Below are positions 50,216 through 58,317 of a DNA stretch of 64,000 nt, one piece after another. Origin of the DNA: Anaerolineales bacterium. Its GTDB lineage: Bacteria; Chloroflexota; Anaerolineae; Anaerolineales; UBA11579. The translations under genes were made by a program, and so were the position numbers. Location: NCBI GenBank assembly GCA_019637755.1, contig JAHBVC010000001.1, positions 248,001 to 312,000 on the forward strand, given 5' to 3'. Below the pieces are notes generated by a model. The model had not been told where the DNA came from. It saw only the letters and a list, made by a program, of their open reading frames with translations, and searched no databases. The stretch's first letter is position 1. Each line of letters begins with the position of its first letter.

Positions 50216-53121
50216 ACGAGAACATCAAACAGCAAATTCGTAACGGGAAAGCAATTGACCGCGCCGCGGTACTGACCCTGCTACAGGTCGGTCTCAACGC
50301 CGGTGAAATGCGCTTTGTGCGCCAGGTAGCCGAAGAATGGCTGGATGCCTATCCCTATGATCTGCACATCGAGCTGCTGCGTGCCCAAGCGCTGGCCAAA
50401 GAGGGCAAGAACGATGTTGCCTTCAAGGTACTGCGTAGGCTATGCGAATTGGACCCGCAATTCGTGGAAGCGCAGGAGCAATTGGCCAAGCTGGCACGGC
50501 GAGTGAAGCCGCAGATGGCCGAGGCCGCCCGTGCCGCGGCGGTGGTGCTGCGTGCGCCTTACCAGGCGCCCGGCGACATTCAGCCCTGGGCGCAGCATCT
50601 GGTGCAAGCCCAATTGGCATTCAAGGCCGGTGATCTGGAGCAGGCCGAGCAGCACATTCAGGCCGCCTTGCTGGCCGAGCCGCCCTCCCCGTTGCCCGCG
50701 CTGCTCCACATTCAGTTGGCGCACGCCCAGGGCCTGAGCTGGCTGGCGGTGGAGAATCTGGTCGAGCTGTATCGCAGCCAGTGGCCGCAGTGCTTGCAAC
50801 TGCGCTTGCTGCAAGCCAATTTCTTTATGGAAAGTGGGCAAGAGAACGCCGCGGTGGATCTCTTGCATGATTGTGCCGCCGAAGACGTGAGCGGCCAGGT
50901 GGCCCGCCGCCTGTGGGGCGCCGGCCACCGCTTTGGCGCCCTGTGGCCCAGTGCGCTGACCCAGGTGCTCAGCCTGCCGGTACCGGCCAAGGTGGCCGCC
51001 GGCTTGGGATGGAACCAGATCGATCTGTTGGCCACGCCCATGCCGGACGGCGGAGCTAAAGCCATCGAGGCCCCGGCGATTGAGGCCGTACACATGCCAT
51101 TGCTGGACGAAACCGCCTTGCTCAGCCGCGAGGTGAAGAAAGATTTCGCCAAGTCGATCAAGCTAGAGGGCAAGCGCGCCAAAAGCAAATACGTGCCCGA
51201 TGCAGAGACTTCGGGTGCCGCCGCCCATGTACCCATGCTGAGCGATGATGCGCTGAAGAACCTAAAAGTGAAATGGCAGTTCGCGCGTGGCGGGCGCGCT
51301 GAGGGCACGGCCGCCCCGGCTGCCGATGCGCCGCCACTGGCGCCGGAGTGGGCCACGCCCGAAGCAGCGCGGCCCAGCGAACCGGCGCACAGCCACGCCG
51401 CCAGCGTGCCCAATGATGCCGAACTCGACCAGGCGCTGCAGCAAGCCGTCTCGGCCTTGCCCGAAACCCTGATCGACCTGGAAGAGGTGAATACGGCCAC
51501 GGCCGAGTCGCTGCGGCTGCGAGCCGACGGCCGCTATCCGGCCTATATCCTGCTGAGCTCCAAGGAGAACCTGGTGCGCCAATACGGCGCGGCCGGCTTC
51601 GCCAGCGTGGATGCAAGCTTGCGTGCCGTGGCGACTGCCACAGACAGTCTGCCCAAATGGGGCGCGTATGTCATCTATGTGGATGACCCGCAGTGCATGG
51701 CCAGCTTCGGCTTGAGTGCAGTCAGCCCCAACGACCCGTGGGCGATCAAAAACCTACTGGCCGATCTGGACGAGGCCCTGCGCCAAAACGGAGAGATGAT
51801 CGGCGCGCTGCTGATCGTCGGCGGCCCCAAGATCGTGCCCTTCCATCACCTGCCCAACCCGGTGGATGATGACGACAAAGACGTGCCCTCAGACAATCCG
51901 TATGCCAGCCTGGACGAAAACTATTTCGTGCCCACCTGGCCCGCCGGGCGCCTACCCACTGGCACCGAAACGGAGCCCAGTGCGCTGCTCAAAGCGCTGA
52001 ACCGCATCGAGGCCAGCCGCGAGACAACCACCGCCGCCCAGAATGACCCGCTGCGCCAGTTGATCACGCGCCTGCTGATGCTATTGGGGCTGTGGAAGCC
52101 CAAGCGCAACAGCTTCGGCTATACCGCGCAGGTATGGCAACGTGCCTCGCACTCGGTATACCGCACGATCGGCGAGCCGAAGCGCCTCAGCCTGAGCCCG
52201 CCGACGGAGACCGGCCGGCTGCCTAAAGAAGCCAGCAAGGCTTTGCAAGTGGCCTATTTCAATCTGCATGGGGTAGAAGATGGGCCAGACTGGTACGGCC
52301 AGCGTGACCCGCTGTTGACCCCCAGTGGGCCGGATTACCCGGTGGCGCTCAGCCCCAGTGATGTGGTCAACCACGGGCGCGCCCCGCAGGTGGTGTTTAG
52401 CGAGGCCTGCTTCGGCGCCAACGTATTCAACAAAACCGTAGATAGCGCGCTGGCCTTGAAGTTCATCGATTCGGGCAGCAAGGCCGTGGTCGGCTCCACC
52501 GTCACCTCCTACGGCGCGGTATCCACGCCGCTGATCGCAGCGGACCTGCTAGGGCAAACCTTCTGGCGCTTGCTGAATGAAGGCCACCCGGTGGGCGAAG
52601 CGCTGCGCCGCGCCAAGATCGCCATGGCGCAAACCATGCACCGCCGCCAGGGGTATTTGGATGGCGAAGACCAGAAGACGCTGATCTCCTTCGTGCTGTA
52701 TGGCGATCCGCTGGCGCAAGTCAATGCCGATGCTAGCCTGCCCAAGCGCATCTTGCGCGCCGAGCCGAGCGATCTCAACACAGTCTGCGATCTGCCCGAG
52801 GCGCATAGCTTCGGGCGCCAGGCCAGCCTGGATGCCCTGCCTGAGGAGACTCTGGCTACAGTGAAGGCGGTGGTGAAGGAATACTTGCCGGGCATGCAGG
52901 GGAGTGAAGTGAGCGTGAGCCACGAGCACACCAACTGCCAGAACCACAATTGCCCGCTACCCCACGCGCACAGCGGCGCCAAGCGCGCCATTCTGGCGCC
53001 CAGCCGCAGCCTGGTGACGCTGAGCAAGAAGGTGCCCGGCGCCGGACGCATGCACCCGCAGTATGCGCGCATCACCATGAACGCGCAGGGCAAAGTGGTC
53101 AAGCTGGCGGTGAGCAGATAG
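50212..53121 (+). CDS. TPR protein with gingipain-like (clan CD, C25-type) cysteine peptidase domain
   Basis: A 969-residue protein. An N-terminal TPR-like helical region (~1-250) is followed by a low-complexity Ala/Pro linker. From ~415 there is a caspase-fold region like peptidase C25: LLIVGGPKIVPF, a SDNPYASLDENYF stretch and GRLPTGTETEP. The probable catalytic dyad is H686 (NLHG) and C733 (SEACFGAN), 47 residues apart as in clan CD. A Cys/His cluster (904-920: H904, H906, C909, H912, C914, H918, H920) near the C-terminus may bind metal. No signal peptide is seen, so it is probably cytoplasmic, unlike secreted gingipains. Confidence 0.8.
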   Translation: MNENIKQQIRNGKAIDRAAVLTLLQVGLNAGEMRFVRQVAEEWLDAYPYDLHIELLRAQALAKEGKNDVAFKVLRRLCELDPQFVEAQEQLAKLARRVKPQMAEAARAAAVVLRAPYQAPGDIQPWAQHLVQAQLAFKAGDLEQAEQHIQAALLAEPPSPLPALLHIQLAHAQGLSWLAVENLVELYRSQWPQCLQLRLLQANFFMESGQENAAVDLLHDCAAEDVSGQVARRLWGAGHRFGALWPSALTQVLSLPVPAKVAAGLGWNQIDLLATPMPDGGAKAIEAPAIEAVHMPLLDETALLSREVKKDFAKSIKLEGKRAKSKYVPDAETSGAAAHVPMLSDDALKNLKVKWQFARGGRAEGTAAPAADAPPLAPEWATPEAARPSEPAHSHAASVPNDAELDQALQQAVSALPETLIDLEEVNTATAESLRLRADGRYPAYILLSSKENLVRQYGAAGFASVDASLRAVATATDSLPKWGAYVIYVDDPQCMASFGLSAVSPNDPWAIKNLLADLDEALRQNGEMIGALLIVGGPKIVPFHHLPNPVDDDDKDVPSDNPYASLDENYFVPTWPAGRLPTGTETEPSALLKALNRIEASRETTTAAQNDPLRQLITRLLMLLGLWKPKRNSFGYTAQVWQRASHSVYRTIGEPKRLSLSPPTETGRLPKEASKALQVAYFNLHGVEDGPDWYGQRDPLLTPSGPDYPVALSPSDVVNHGRAPQVVFSEACFGANVFNKTVDSALALKFIDSGSKAVVGSTVTSYGAVSTPLIAADLLGQTFWRLLNEGHPVGEALRRAKIAMAQTMHRRQGYLDGEDQKTLISFVLYGDPLAQVNADASLPKRILRAEPSDLNTVCDLPEAHSFGRQASLDALPEETLATVKAVVKEYLPGMQGSEVSVSHEHTNCQNHNCPLPHAHSGAKRAILAPSRSLVTLSKKVPGAGRMHPQYARITMNAQGKVVKLAVSR

Positions 53122-53148
53122 GAAATTTCAGATTGGAGATTAGAGACT

Positions 53149-53187
53149 AAGGAGTGGCGGCAAAAATCGCCACTCCTTTTTTTTTTA
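53149..53187 (+). terminator. Terminator of the TPR/peptidase operon
   Basis: The stem ggagtggcg/cgccactcc is followed by ten T. Confidence 0.93.
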
Positions 53188-53189
53188 GA

Positions 53190-53955
53190 CAACGATTGGC
53201 ACATCTGAAACCCAGCCTACAGAGCGTAGCATGCTGTGCCGTGCATCCCGAGCGTAGCGAGGGATCCTCGCTACGCGTATGGGTGATACAAGCCCAGCAA
53301 AGAAGACGTGCCAGCAAGGATCCTTCGCTGGAGCACACCAGCAGTCTGGTGTAGCCATCTCTACCCGCTCAGGATGACAGGTAGCTGTAGGGGCGCACAT
53401 GCTGCGCCCCTACACAGCCAAGCCGTCATTCCGGGCGTAGCGAGGAATCCTTTAGGGCATAGCACAGTAAGCCTGTTTGCGCCTGCACGCGGGGATTGCT
53501 TCGTTGTTCAGCGGCTACGCAATGACGACTTGGGGTAGAGGTGCAGCACACTGCACCCCCTACGTTACGCATCCGGCATTTGCGAGGAGGCGCTGCGCAG
53601 CAGTGGCAACCGACGAAGCAATCTGTTTTGTAGACTGCGCTTATAACAACCGCGTGTCATTCTGACCGGGTTTGTACATCCACACCAGAATCGCCGGTGC
53701 CTGACCAGGGAAGAATCCTTGCTGCCAAGTCTTCTATGCATAGCCTGAGTAATTCCTACGCGCTGCAAGGATCCCTCGCTACGCTCGGGATACACAATAA
53801 GTTCGTAGGGTTGCCGCTGGTTTGGAATAAAAGCCTGAACGGAGCTTCCCTAAAGCCCATTTGCGTCTGCACTTGGGGATTGCTTCGTTGTTCAGCGGCT
53901 ACGCCGCTTCACGGCCTCGTAATGACGACCTGGGGTAGAGGCGCAGCATGCTGCC
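53190..53955. repeat. Repeat-rich intergenic region without genes
   Basis: Several copies of the dispersed repeat lie here: cccgagcgtagcgagggatcc near 53246, attccgggcgtagcgaggaatcc near 53428 and a reverse copy near 53770. Copies of the gcgagg...gaagcaatctg element sit near 53580-53625, with reversed gattgcttcgttgttcagcgg copies near 53494 and 53877. A gtaggggcgca/tgcgcccctac hairpin is at ~53386-53412. Open frames here are made of repeat sequence and are not credible genes. Confidence 0.75.
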
Positions 53956-53959
53956 CCCT

Positions 53960-54010
53960 ATCCAACGCAATATGCTGTCAACTGTCAACTGTAGACTGTC
54001 AACTGTCTAG
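53960..54010. repeat. Heptamer array H3 upstream of smpB
   Basis: Units tgtcaac, tgtcaac, tgtagac, tgtcaac and tgtctag end exactly at the TAGAAT box of smpB. Confidence 0.75.
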
Positions 54011-54016
54011 TAGAAT
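54011..54016 (+). promoter_or_regulatory. smpB -10 box, leaderless type
   Basis: TAGAAT lies 6 nt before ATG 54023; no ribosome site is present. A clear -35 is not seen. Confidence 0.55.
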
Positions 54017-54022
54017 CACGCG

Positions 54023-54475
54023 ATGGCAGAAAAAGTAGTCGCCCGCAACCGTAAGGCCAGCCATGATTTCTTCTTGCAAGAGAAATACGAGGCCGGCCTG
54101 GCCTTGCTGGGCAGTGAGATCAAATCCATCCGCGCCGGCCAGGTGAGCCTGAAAGAAGCCTATGTGCGCACCAACGGGCGCGAGGCGTTCTTGGTGAATG
54201 CGCACATCGCACCCTACAGCCAATCGGGCAAGAGCGGGCACGAGCCGCGCCGGGAGCGTAAGCTGCTGCTGCACGCCAAAGAAATCGCCGAGCTCTACGA
54301 AGAAGTCAAGCGCAACGGCAGCACGATCGTGCCGCTACAGATCTATCTCAAAAAGGGCCGCGCCAAACTGGAGATCTCGGTAGCCAAGGGGAAGAAGAAG
54401 TGGGATAAACGCCAGGATATTGCCAAGCGCGACGCGGAACGCGAAATGGCGCGCGCCATGAAGAACCGTGACTAG
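54023..54475 (+). CDS. smpB: SsrA-binding protein SmpB
   Basis: A 150-residue partner of tmRNA in trans-translation. Landmarks are VVARNRKASHDFF, YEAGLALLGSEIKSIRAGQVSLKEAYV, NAHIAPYS and the basic C-terminal helix KGKKKWDKRQDIAKRDAERE. A leaderless promoter is predicted. hutH follows 14 nt later. The tmRNA gene is not in the window. Confidence 0.96.
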   Translation: MAEKVVARNRKASHDFFLQEKYEAGLALLGSEIKSIRAGQVSLKEAYVRTNGREAFLVNAHIAPYSQSGKSGHEPRRERKLLLHAKEIAELYEEVKRNGSTIVPLQIYLKKGRAKLEISVAKGKKKWDKRQDIAKRDAEREMARAMKNRD

Positions 54476-54489
54476 CCACAGGGAGCCGC

Positions 54490-56049
54490 ATGTCAAACAC
54501 GCACATCGAAATTGATGGCGAACATCTTAGCCTGCACGCAGTAGTGCAGGTGGCCCACGGCCAGGCGCACGTGCAACTGGCCGCCAACGCCCGCCAAAGG
54601 GTGGCCCAGGCACAAGCCTGGGTGGAAGAGATCATCCAGCAGGAAAAGCCGGTATATGGCATCAATACCGGCTTTGGCATCTTTGCCGATAAGCAGATCA
54701 CCCCCGCGGATGCCCGCGCGCTCAATCGCAATCTGATCCTGAGCCACGCCACAGGCACCGGCGCGGAGCTGCCTGCTGAGGTGGTGCGGGCGGCGATGCT
54801 GATCCGCGCCAATACGCTGGCGGCGGGGCACTCCGGGGCGCGGCCGGAGCTGATCGAAACCCTGCTGGCGATGCTAAACCAGGGCGTCACGCCGATCATC
54901 CCTGCGCAAGGCTCGCTAGGCTCCTCCGGCGATCTGGCACCGCTGGCGCAACTGGCGCTGGTGCTGAGCACGGATGCCAATGACCGCGAGGAAGACTCGG
55001 GCTGGGCCTGGTACCGCGGTGAACGCCTGCGCGGCAAGGCCGCCATGGCCGCGGCGGGCATCCCGCGCCTGGTGCTGGGCCCGAAGGAAGGCTTGGCCGT
55101 CACCAACGGCGCCACCTTCTCCGCAGCGCTGGGCGCGCTGACGGTGGCGCTGGCCGGAACCCTGCTGGCCGGCGCCTCACTCAGCGCGGCAATGTCGCTG
55201 GAAGCGATGCAAGGCGCCCGCGCCGCGCTGGATGCGCGCCTGCACGCCGCCCGCAAACAACCCGGCCAGATGGCGGTCGCCGAACAACTGCGCACGCTGA
55301 CTGCTGGCAGCACCCTGCTGGATACCGCCGGCCGCGTACAGGACGTGTATTCGCTGCGCTGCGCGCCGCAAGTACAGGGGCCAGCCTACGAGGCCCTCGA
55401 ATACGTGCGCACCGTGATCCTGCGCGAGATCAACGCCGCCACAGACAACCCGCTCTTGTTCGCCAGCCAGGCTGGTGCGGGAGCCGATAGCATTTCGGGC
55501 GGCAACTTCCACGGGGAACCGGTGGGCATGGCGCTCGATTTCCTAAAGATCGCGCTGAGTGAAATTGCCGCCGTATCCGAGCGGCGCAGCTTCCTGCTGC
55601 TGGATAGCAAGATGAGCGGCGGCCTGCCGGCGATGCTGGTGGCGACGCCCGAAGCCGCCGGCTTGAATTCAGGCATGATGATGCTGCAATACACGGCCGC
55701 CTCGCTGGTGCTCGAGAACCAAACGCTCGCCGCGCCTGATTCGGTGCGCTCGTTGCCCACCAGCGCCGGCCAGGAGGATCACAACGCCAACGCCATGACG
55801 GCCGCACGCCACGGCTGGCAGATCGCCCATAACTGTGCGCATGTGCTGGCCATCGAGCTGACCCTGGCGGCGCGCGCCCTGGAGCTGCGCTTGCAGGCGC
55901 ACCCCAGACTGCAGGCCGGGCACGGCACCGCCGCAGCGTTGGCGGCCATCCGCCAGCGCGTGCCGTTCGAGGCCGGGGATGCTTTGTGGGCCCCCGGGGT
56001 CGAGATGGTGAAGGCGATGCTGCTGGCGGGTGAACTCACCGCGGGCTAA
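54490..56049 (+). CDS. hutH: Histidine ammonia-lyase family protein (MIO enzyme with SSG)
   Basis: A 519-residue aromatic amino acid lyase, probably converting histidine to urocanate. The catalytic Tyr is in VYGINTGFG (near 56). Residues SH of NLILSHATGTG and QEDHN fit the histidine branch. The MIO triad, normally Ala-Ser-Gly, reads Ser-Ser-Gly at 145-147 (GSLGSSGDLAPL; codons tcc tcc ggc). Whether this still forms the electrophile is uncertain, though Thr-Ser-Gly is known in some relatives. No hutU, hutI or hutG gene is nearby. A ggag ribosome site precedes ATG 54490. Confidence 0.87.
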   Translation: MSNTHIEIDGEHLSLHAVVQVAHGQAHVQLAANARQRVAQAQAWVEEIIQQEKPVYGINTGFGIFADKQITPADARALNRNLILSHATGTGAELPAEVVRAAMLIRANTLAAGHSGARPELIETLLAMLNQGVTPIIPAQGSLGSSGDLAPLAQLALVLSTDANDREEDSGWAWYRGERLRGKAAMAAAGIPRLVLGPKEGLAVTNGATFSAALGALTVALAGTLLAGASLSAAMSLEAMQGARAALDARLHAARKQPGQMAVAEQLRTLTAGSTLLDTAGRVQDVYSLRCAPQVQGPAYEALEYVRTVILREINAATDNPLLFASQAGAGADSISGGNFHGEPVGMALDFLKIALSEIAAVSERRSFLLLDSKMSGGLPAMLVATPEAAGLNSGMMMLQYTAASLVLENQTLAAPDSVRSLPTSAGQEDHNANAMTAARHGWQIAHNCAHVLAIELTLAARALELRLQAHPRLQAGHGTAAALAAIRQRVPFEAGDALWAPGVEMVKAMLLAGELTAG

Positions 56050-56075
56050 CATAGACCTAGCCCACGCTTGCACTA

Positions 56076-56081
56076 TATAAT
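56076..56081 (+). promoter_or_regulatory. -10 box of the DUF3592-like gene, leaderless type
   Basis: A perfect TATAAT lies 6 nt before ATG 56088. Confidence 0.55.
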
Positions 56082-56087
56082 CTGGCT

Positions 56088-56624
56088 ATGAAGACCGCCC
56101 AACGCATGCAACGCATCGGCCAATGGCTGTTCCTGTTTATGTGGATCCCGTTTTTGTGCATCTTCCTTGGCAACATCGGCGAGATCTTTGGGTCGGCAGG
56201 CGTGCGCATTGCGCAGGACGTTAACCGCTATATCCCCGGCCTGCTAGGCACCAGCGGCGAAGAACTCTCGATCCTTAGCCAAGTGTCACTGGTGCTGACG
56301 CTCGTCATGGCCGTGCTGGCGATGCTGCTTACCTTTGGCAGCCTGGGGTTCTCCTCGGCCGCCAACAGCCGCGTGCGCGCCCAAGGCAAGGAAGCCAGCG
56401 CCACGATCACGCACCTGGCCAGCACCGGCACGCGCGTGAACAACAACCCAATGGTGCATTTCACGCTGGAAGTCAAGCCTGCCGATGGCAGCCCAGCGTT
56501 CTTCGCTGAAACCGAGCAATTGGTGGATATCGTGAACCTGCCACGCCTGCAAAAGGGCAGTAGCGTGCGCGTGCGCTATGACCCGAATAGCCAGGAAGTC
56601 GCCATCGACCCGAGCGAACTGTAA
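56088..56624 (+). CDS. Membrane protein with DUF3592-like domain
   Basis: A 178-residue protein with helices at ~12-35 and ~63-90 and a C-terminal beta-rich domain (~95-178). The pattern GKEASATITHLASTG...VHFTLEV...GSSVRVRYDPNSQEVAID fits the DUF3592 family of small membrane proteins. Function is unknown. A leaderless promoter is predicted. Confidence 0.7.
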   Translation: MKTAQRMQRIGQWLFLFMWIPFLCIFLGNIGEIFGSAGVRIAQDVNRYIPGLLGTSGEELSILSQVSLVLTLVMAVLAMLLTFGSLGFSSAANSRVRAQGKEASATITHLASTGTRVNNNPMVHFTLEVKPADGSPAFFAETEQLVDIVNLPRLQKGSSVRVRYDPNSQEVAIDPSEL

Positions 56625-56658
56625 AGGCTTGCGCCGGCGGCAAACGGCCAGCTCCTAC

Positions 56659-56686
56659 TTGCCTTTTCTGCCAGTATTGATAAAAT
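56659..56686 (+). promoter_or_regulatory. Promoter of the IscA/ErpA-like gene
   Basis: TTGCCT (56659-56664), a 16-bp spacer and TAAAAT (56681-56686). An aaggag ribosome site follows. Confidence 0.7.
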
Positions 56687-56716
56687 AGATACGCGTCACT
56701 TTGAAAAGGAGCTTTC

Positions 56717-57202
56717 ATGGCACTTGCTGAGACTCAAATCCAGTCACAACCGATGGTTGAGACCCCCGTTTTGTCCGTTTCCCCTGCGGCGGCAGATGCC
56801 GTGCGCGGTTTGATGACCCAACGCAACCTGGAAGACCACGCTTTGCGTGTCTTCGTGCAGGGTGGCGGCTGCAGTGGCTACCAATATGGCATGGCGCTGG
56901 AATCGACTGTGCGCGATAGCGATTTTGTGCTGGAGCAGCACGGCGTGCGCGTGGTGGTGGACGAAGTTTCGATCGGCTACCTGCGTGGCGCCAGCATTGA
57001 CTATGTTAATGACGTGATGGCCAGCGGCTTCAAGATCGATAACCCGAATGCCAGCTCGGCCTGCGGTTGTGGTCACTCCTTCCGCACCGATGGGCAGGAC
57101 GCCCCCGAGCATCACGGCGAAGCCGGTTGCGGCTGCGGTGGCCACGGCGAGCACGCCCACAGCCATGCGGGCGGCGGCAGCTGTGGCTGCGGCGCACACT
57201 AA
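56717..57202 (+). CDS. A-type iron-sulfur carrier (IscA/ErpA/HesB-like) with Cys/His-rich tail
   Basis: A 161-residue protein. Residues ~15-120 form the A-type carrier fold with the three cluster ligands: GGGCSGYQYG (first Cys) and SACGCG (second and third). It differs from standard ~110-residue carriers by a 45-residue tail rich in Cys, His and Gly: EAGCGCGGHGEHAHSHAGG and GSCGCGAH. The tail could bind metal. An aaggag ribosome site precedes ATG 56717. Two copies of an 18-bp sequence overlap the stop region. Confidence 0.9.
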   Translation: MALAETQIQSQPMVETPVLSVSPAAADAVRGLMTQRNLEDHALRVFVQGGGCSGYQYGMALESTVRDSDFVLEQHGVRVVVDEVSIGYLRGASIDYVNDVMASGFKIDNPNASSACGCGHSFRTDGQDAPEHHGEAGCGCGGHGEHAHSHAGGGSCGCGAH

Positions 57203-57228
57203 CGTAAACGTGCGGCGCACACTAACGT
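57188..57228 (+). repeat. 18-bp direct repeat at the end of the carrier gene
   Basis: The sequence tgcggcgcacactaacgt occurs twice (57188-57205 and 57211-57228). The first copy carries the last codons and the stop. Confidence 0.95.
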
Positions 57229-57238
57229 GACCATATGC

Positions 57239-57274
57239 AACAAAAAGGCTGCTCAATGAGCAGCCTTTTTTTAT
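57239..57274. terminator. Bidirectional terminator
   Basis: The stem aggctgctca/tgagcagcct with A and T runs separates the carrier gene from the convergent small membrane gene. Confidence 0.9.
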
Positions 57275-57289
57275 TACGCTGACGGGTGC

Positions 57290-57610
57290 TTATTTGCGGC
57301 GCTTGATGAGCGCAACGGCCAGCAGGCTGGAGATCAACACCAGTACCAGCAACGTAATGCGCAGCGCCCCGCCCTGCTCGGGGTTAGTGATCCCGTTCTG
57401 CACAACAAACCAACCATTCAAGCCCAGGTAGGCTAGCAAAGCCAGCCAGCCGCGCCCGGTTGGCTGGCGCATGGCTACTAGTGCCCAGCCAGCCAGGATC
57501 AGGCTGGCCAGGATGCGTACCCACTCCACCTGGCCCGTGCTGACATGCAGCAAAATATCCGCAGCTTGCACCAGCAACAATAGACTGGTCAAAGTCTTGG
57601 CACTCTTCAT
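57290..57610 (-). CDS. Small polytopic membrane protein, 106 aa
   Basis: The predicted product has about three to four hydrophobic helices and a basic end IKRRK. No family is recognised. A gagg-type ribosome site (ttgaggagagc) precedes ATG 57610. It follows the SH3b gene by 33 nt on the same strand, so the two may be co-transcribed. Confidence 0.65.
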   Translation of the reverse strand: MKSAKTLTSLLLLVQAADILLHVSTGQVEWVRILASLILAGWALVAMRQPTGRGWLALLAYLGLNGWFVVQNGITNPEQGGALRITLLVLVLISSLLAVALIKRRK

Positions 57611-57643
57611 TCTTTTGCTCTCCTCAATGATGACGACGGTGAG

Positions 57644-58276
57644 TTAGCGCTCACGCACATAGCTAATCGCAGCAGCAAACAGCCCCATTAACCCCACGCC
57701 GGTAATGAGCATGCCGACGGGCACGCCCCCCACGCGGCCAGTGCCAGACTGTTCAAACTGCGGAATCTCCAAAGGCTCGGCTGGCGTGAAGGTGGGCATG
57801 CGCGTGGCCGGGATCTCCAGGATGAACTGCGCCGCCAGGGTTGGATCCACCGTGGGGGTGACGCGCGGCGTGGGCGTCGGCGGCGGCTCGATGATCGACA
57901 GCTCCTGCTGCGGATCCGGGCGGAACAAGCTCACCAGCGGGGCATACACCCAGGCTACGCCCTCGGGGACGGCGGGGTAGAAGACCTGGATCCATTCGCC
58001 GGCAACCGAGCGGCCTTTGGCCGCCACGCGCTCCCCGCCAATCAGCACGCCGACGGTGGGGTAATCGGTGCCCGGGCCGCTGCGCACATTCACCTGGACA
58101 TGCGAGGAATCAACGATGATGTATGCGCCCACCGGGGTGCCGGTAACGGTAGCCATGGAGACGGTAGGCTGCTGCGCGAGCGGCGCTGCTTGCGCCGCCA
58201 AGGGCGCCAGCAGCAGGCTGAACAGCCCGGCCAGCACGATGGCACAACTGATCGAAAAGATACGCGAGGGTTTCAT
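57644..58276 (-). CDS. Exported SH3b-domain protein with C-terminal membrane anchor
   Basis: A 210-residue protein. A signal peptide (~1-32), then a bacterial SH3 domain (~48-118) with VQVNVRSGPGTDYPTVGVL and GEWIQVFYP. A Pro/Thr linker (PPPTPTPRVTPT) precedes a C-terminal helix (~183-204) and a basic end. SH3b domains often bind peptidoglycan. ATG 58276 is chosen over a longer frame. It shares a divergent promoter region with the zinc-ribbon gene at 58318. Confidence 0.82.
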   Translation of the reverse strand: MKPSRIFSISCAIVLAGLFSLLLAPLAAQAAPLAQQPTVSMATVTGTPVGAYIIVDSSHVQVNVRSGPGTDYPTVGVLIGGERVAAKGRSVAGEWIQVFYPAVPEGVAWVYAPLVSLFRPDPQQELSIIEPPPTPTPRVTPTVDPTLAAQFILEIPATRMPTFTPAEPLEIPQFEQSGTGRVGGVPVGMLITGVGLMGLFAAAISYVRER

Positions 58277-58289
58277 AGCAAGCTCAAAG

Positions 58290-58297
58290 ATTATAAT
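58290..58297. promoter_or_regulatory. Overlapping divergent -10 boxes
   Basis: The octamer attataat supplies TATAAT to both strands: 58292-58297 on plus and 58295-58290 on minus. Each faces one of the divergent genes, 20 and 13 nt away. Confidence 0.6.
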
Positions 58298-58317
58298 CAC
58301 GCCCGCATGAGCTTGCG

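Noticed and set aside
50212-53121. Assignment of the peptidase operon to a type III-E CRISPR (Craspase) system
   Set aside because: No gRAMP/Cas7-11 gene and no CRISPR array occur in the window; similarity is limited to the TPR plus clan CD idea.
53477-53665. Open frames in the 53.2-53.95 kb gap
   Set aside because: They are composed of dispersed repeats, lack ribosome sites and have no protein features.
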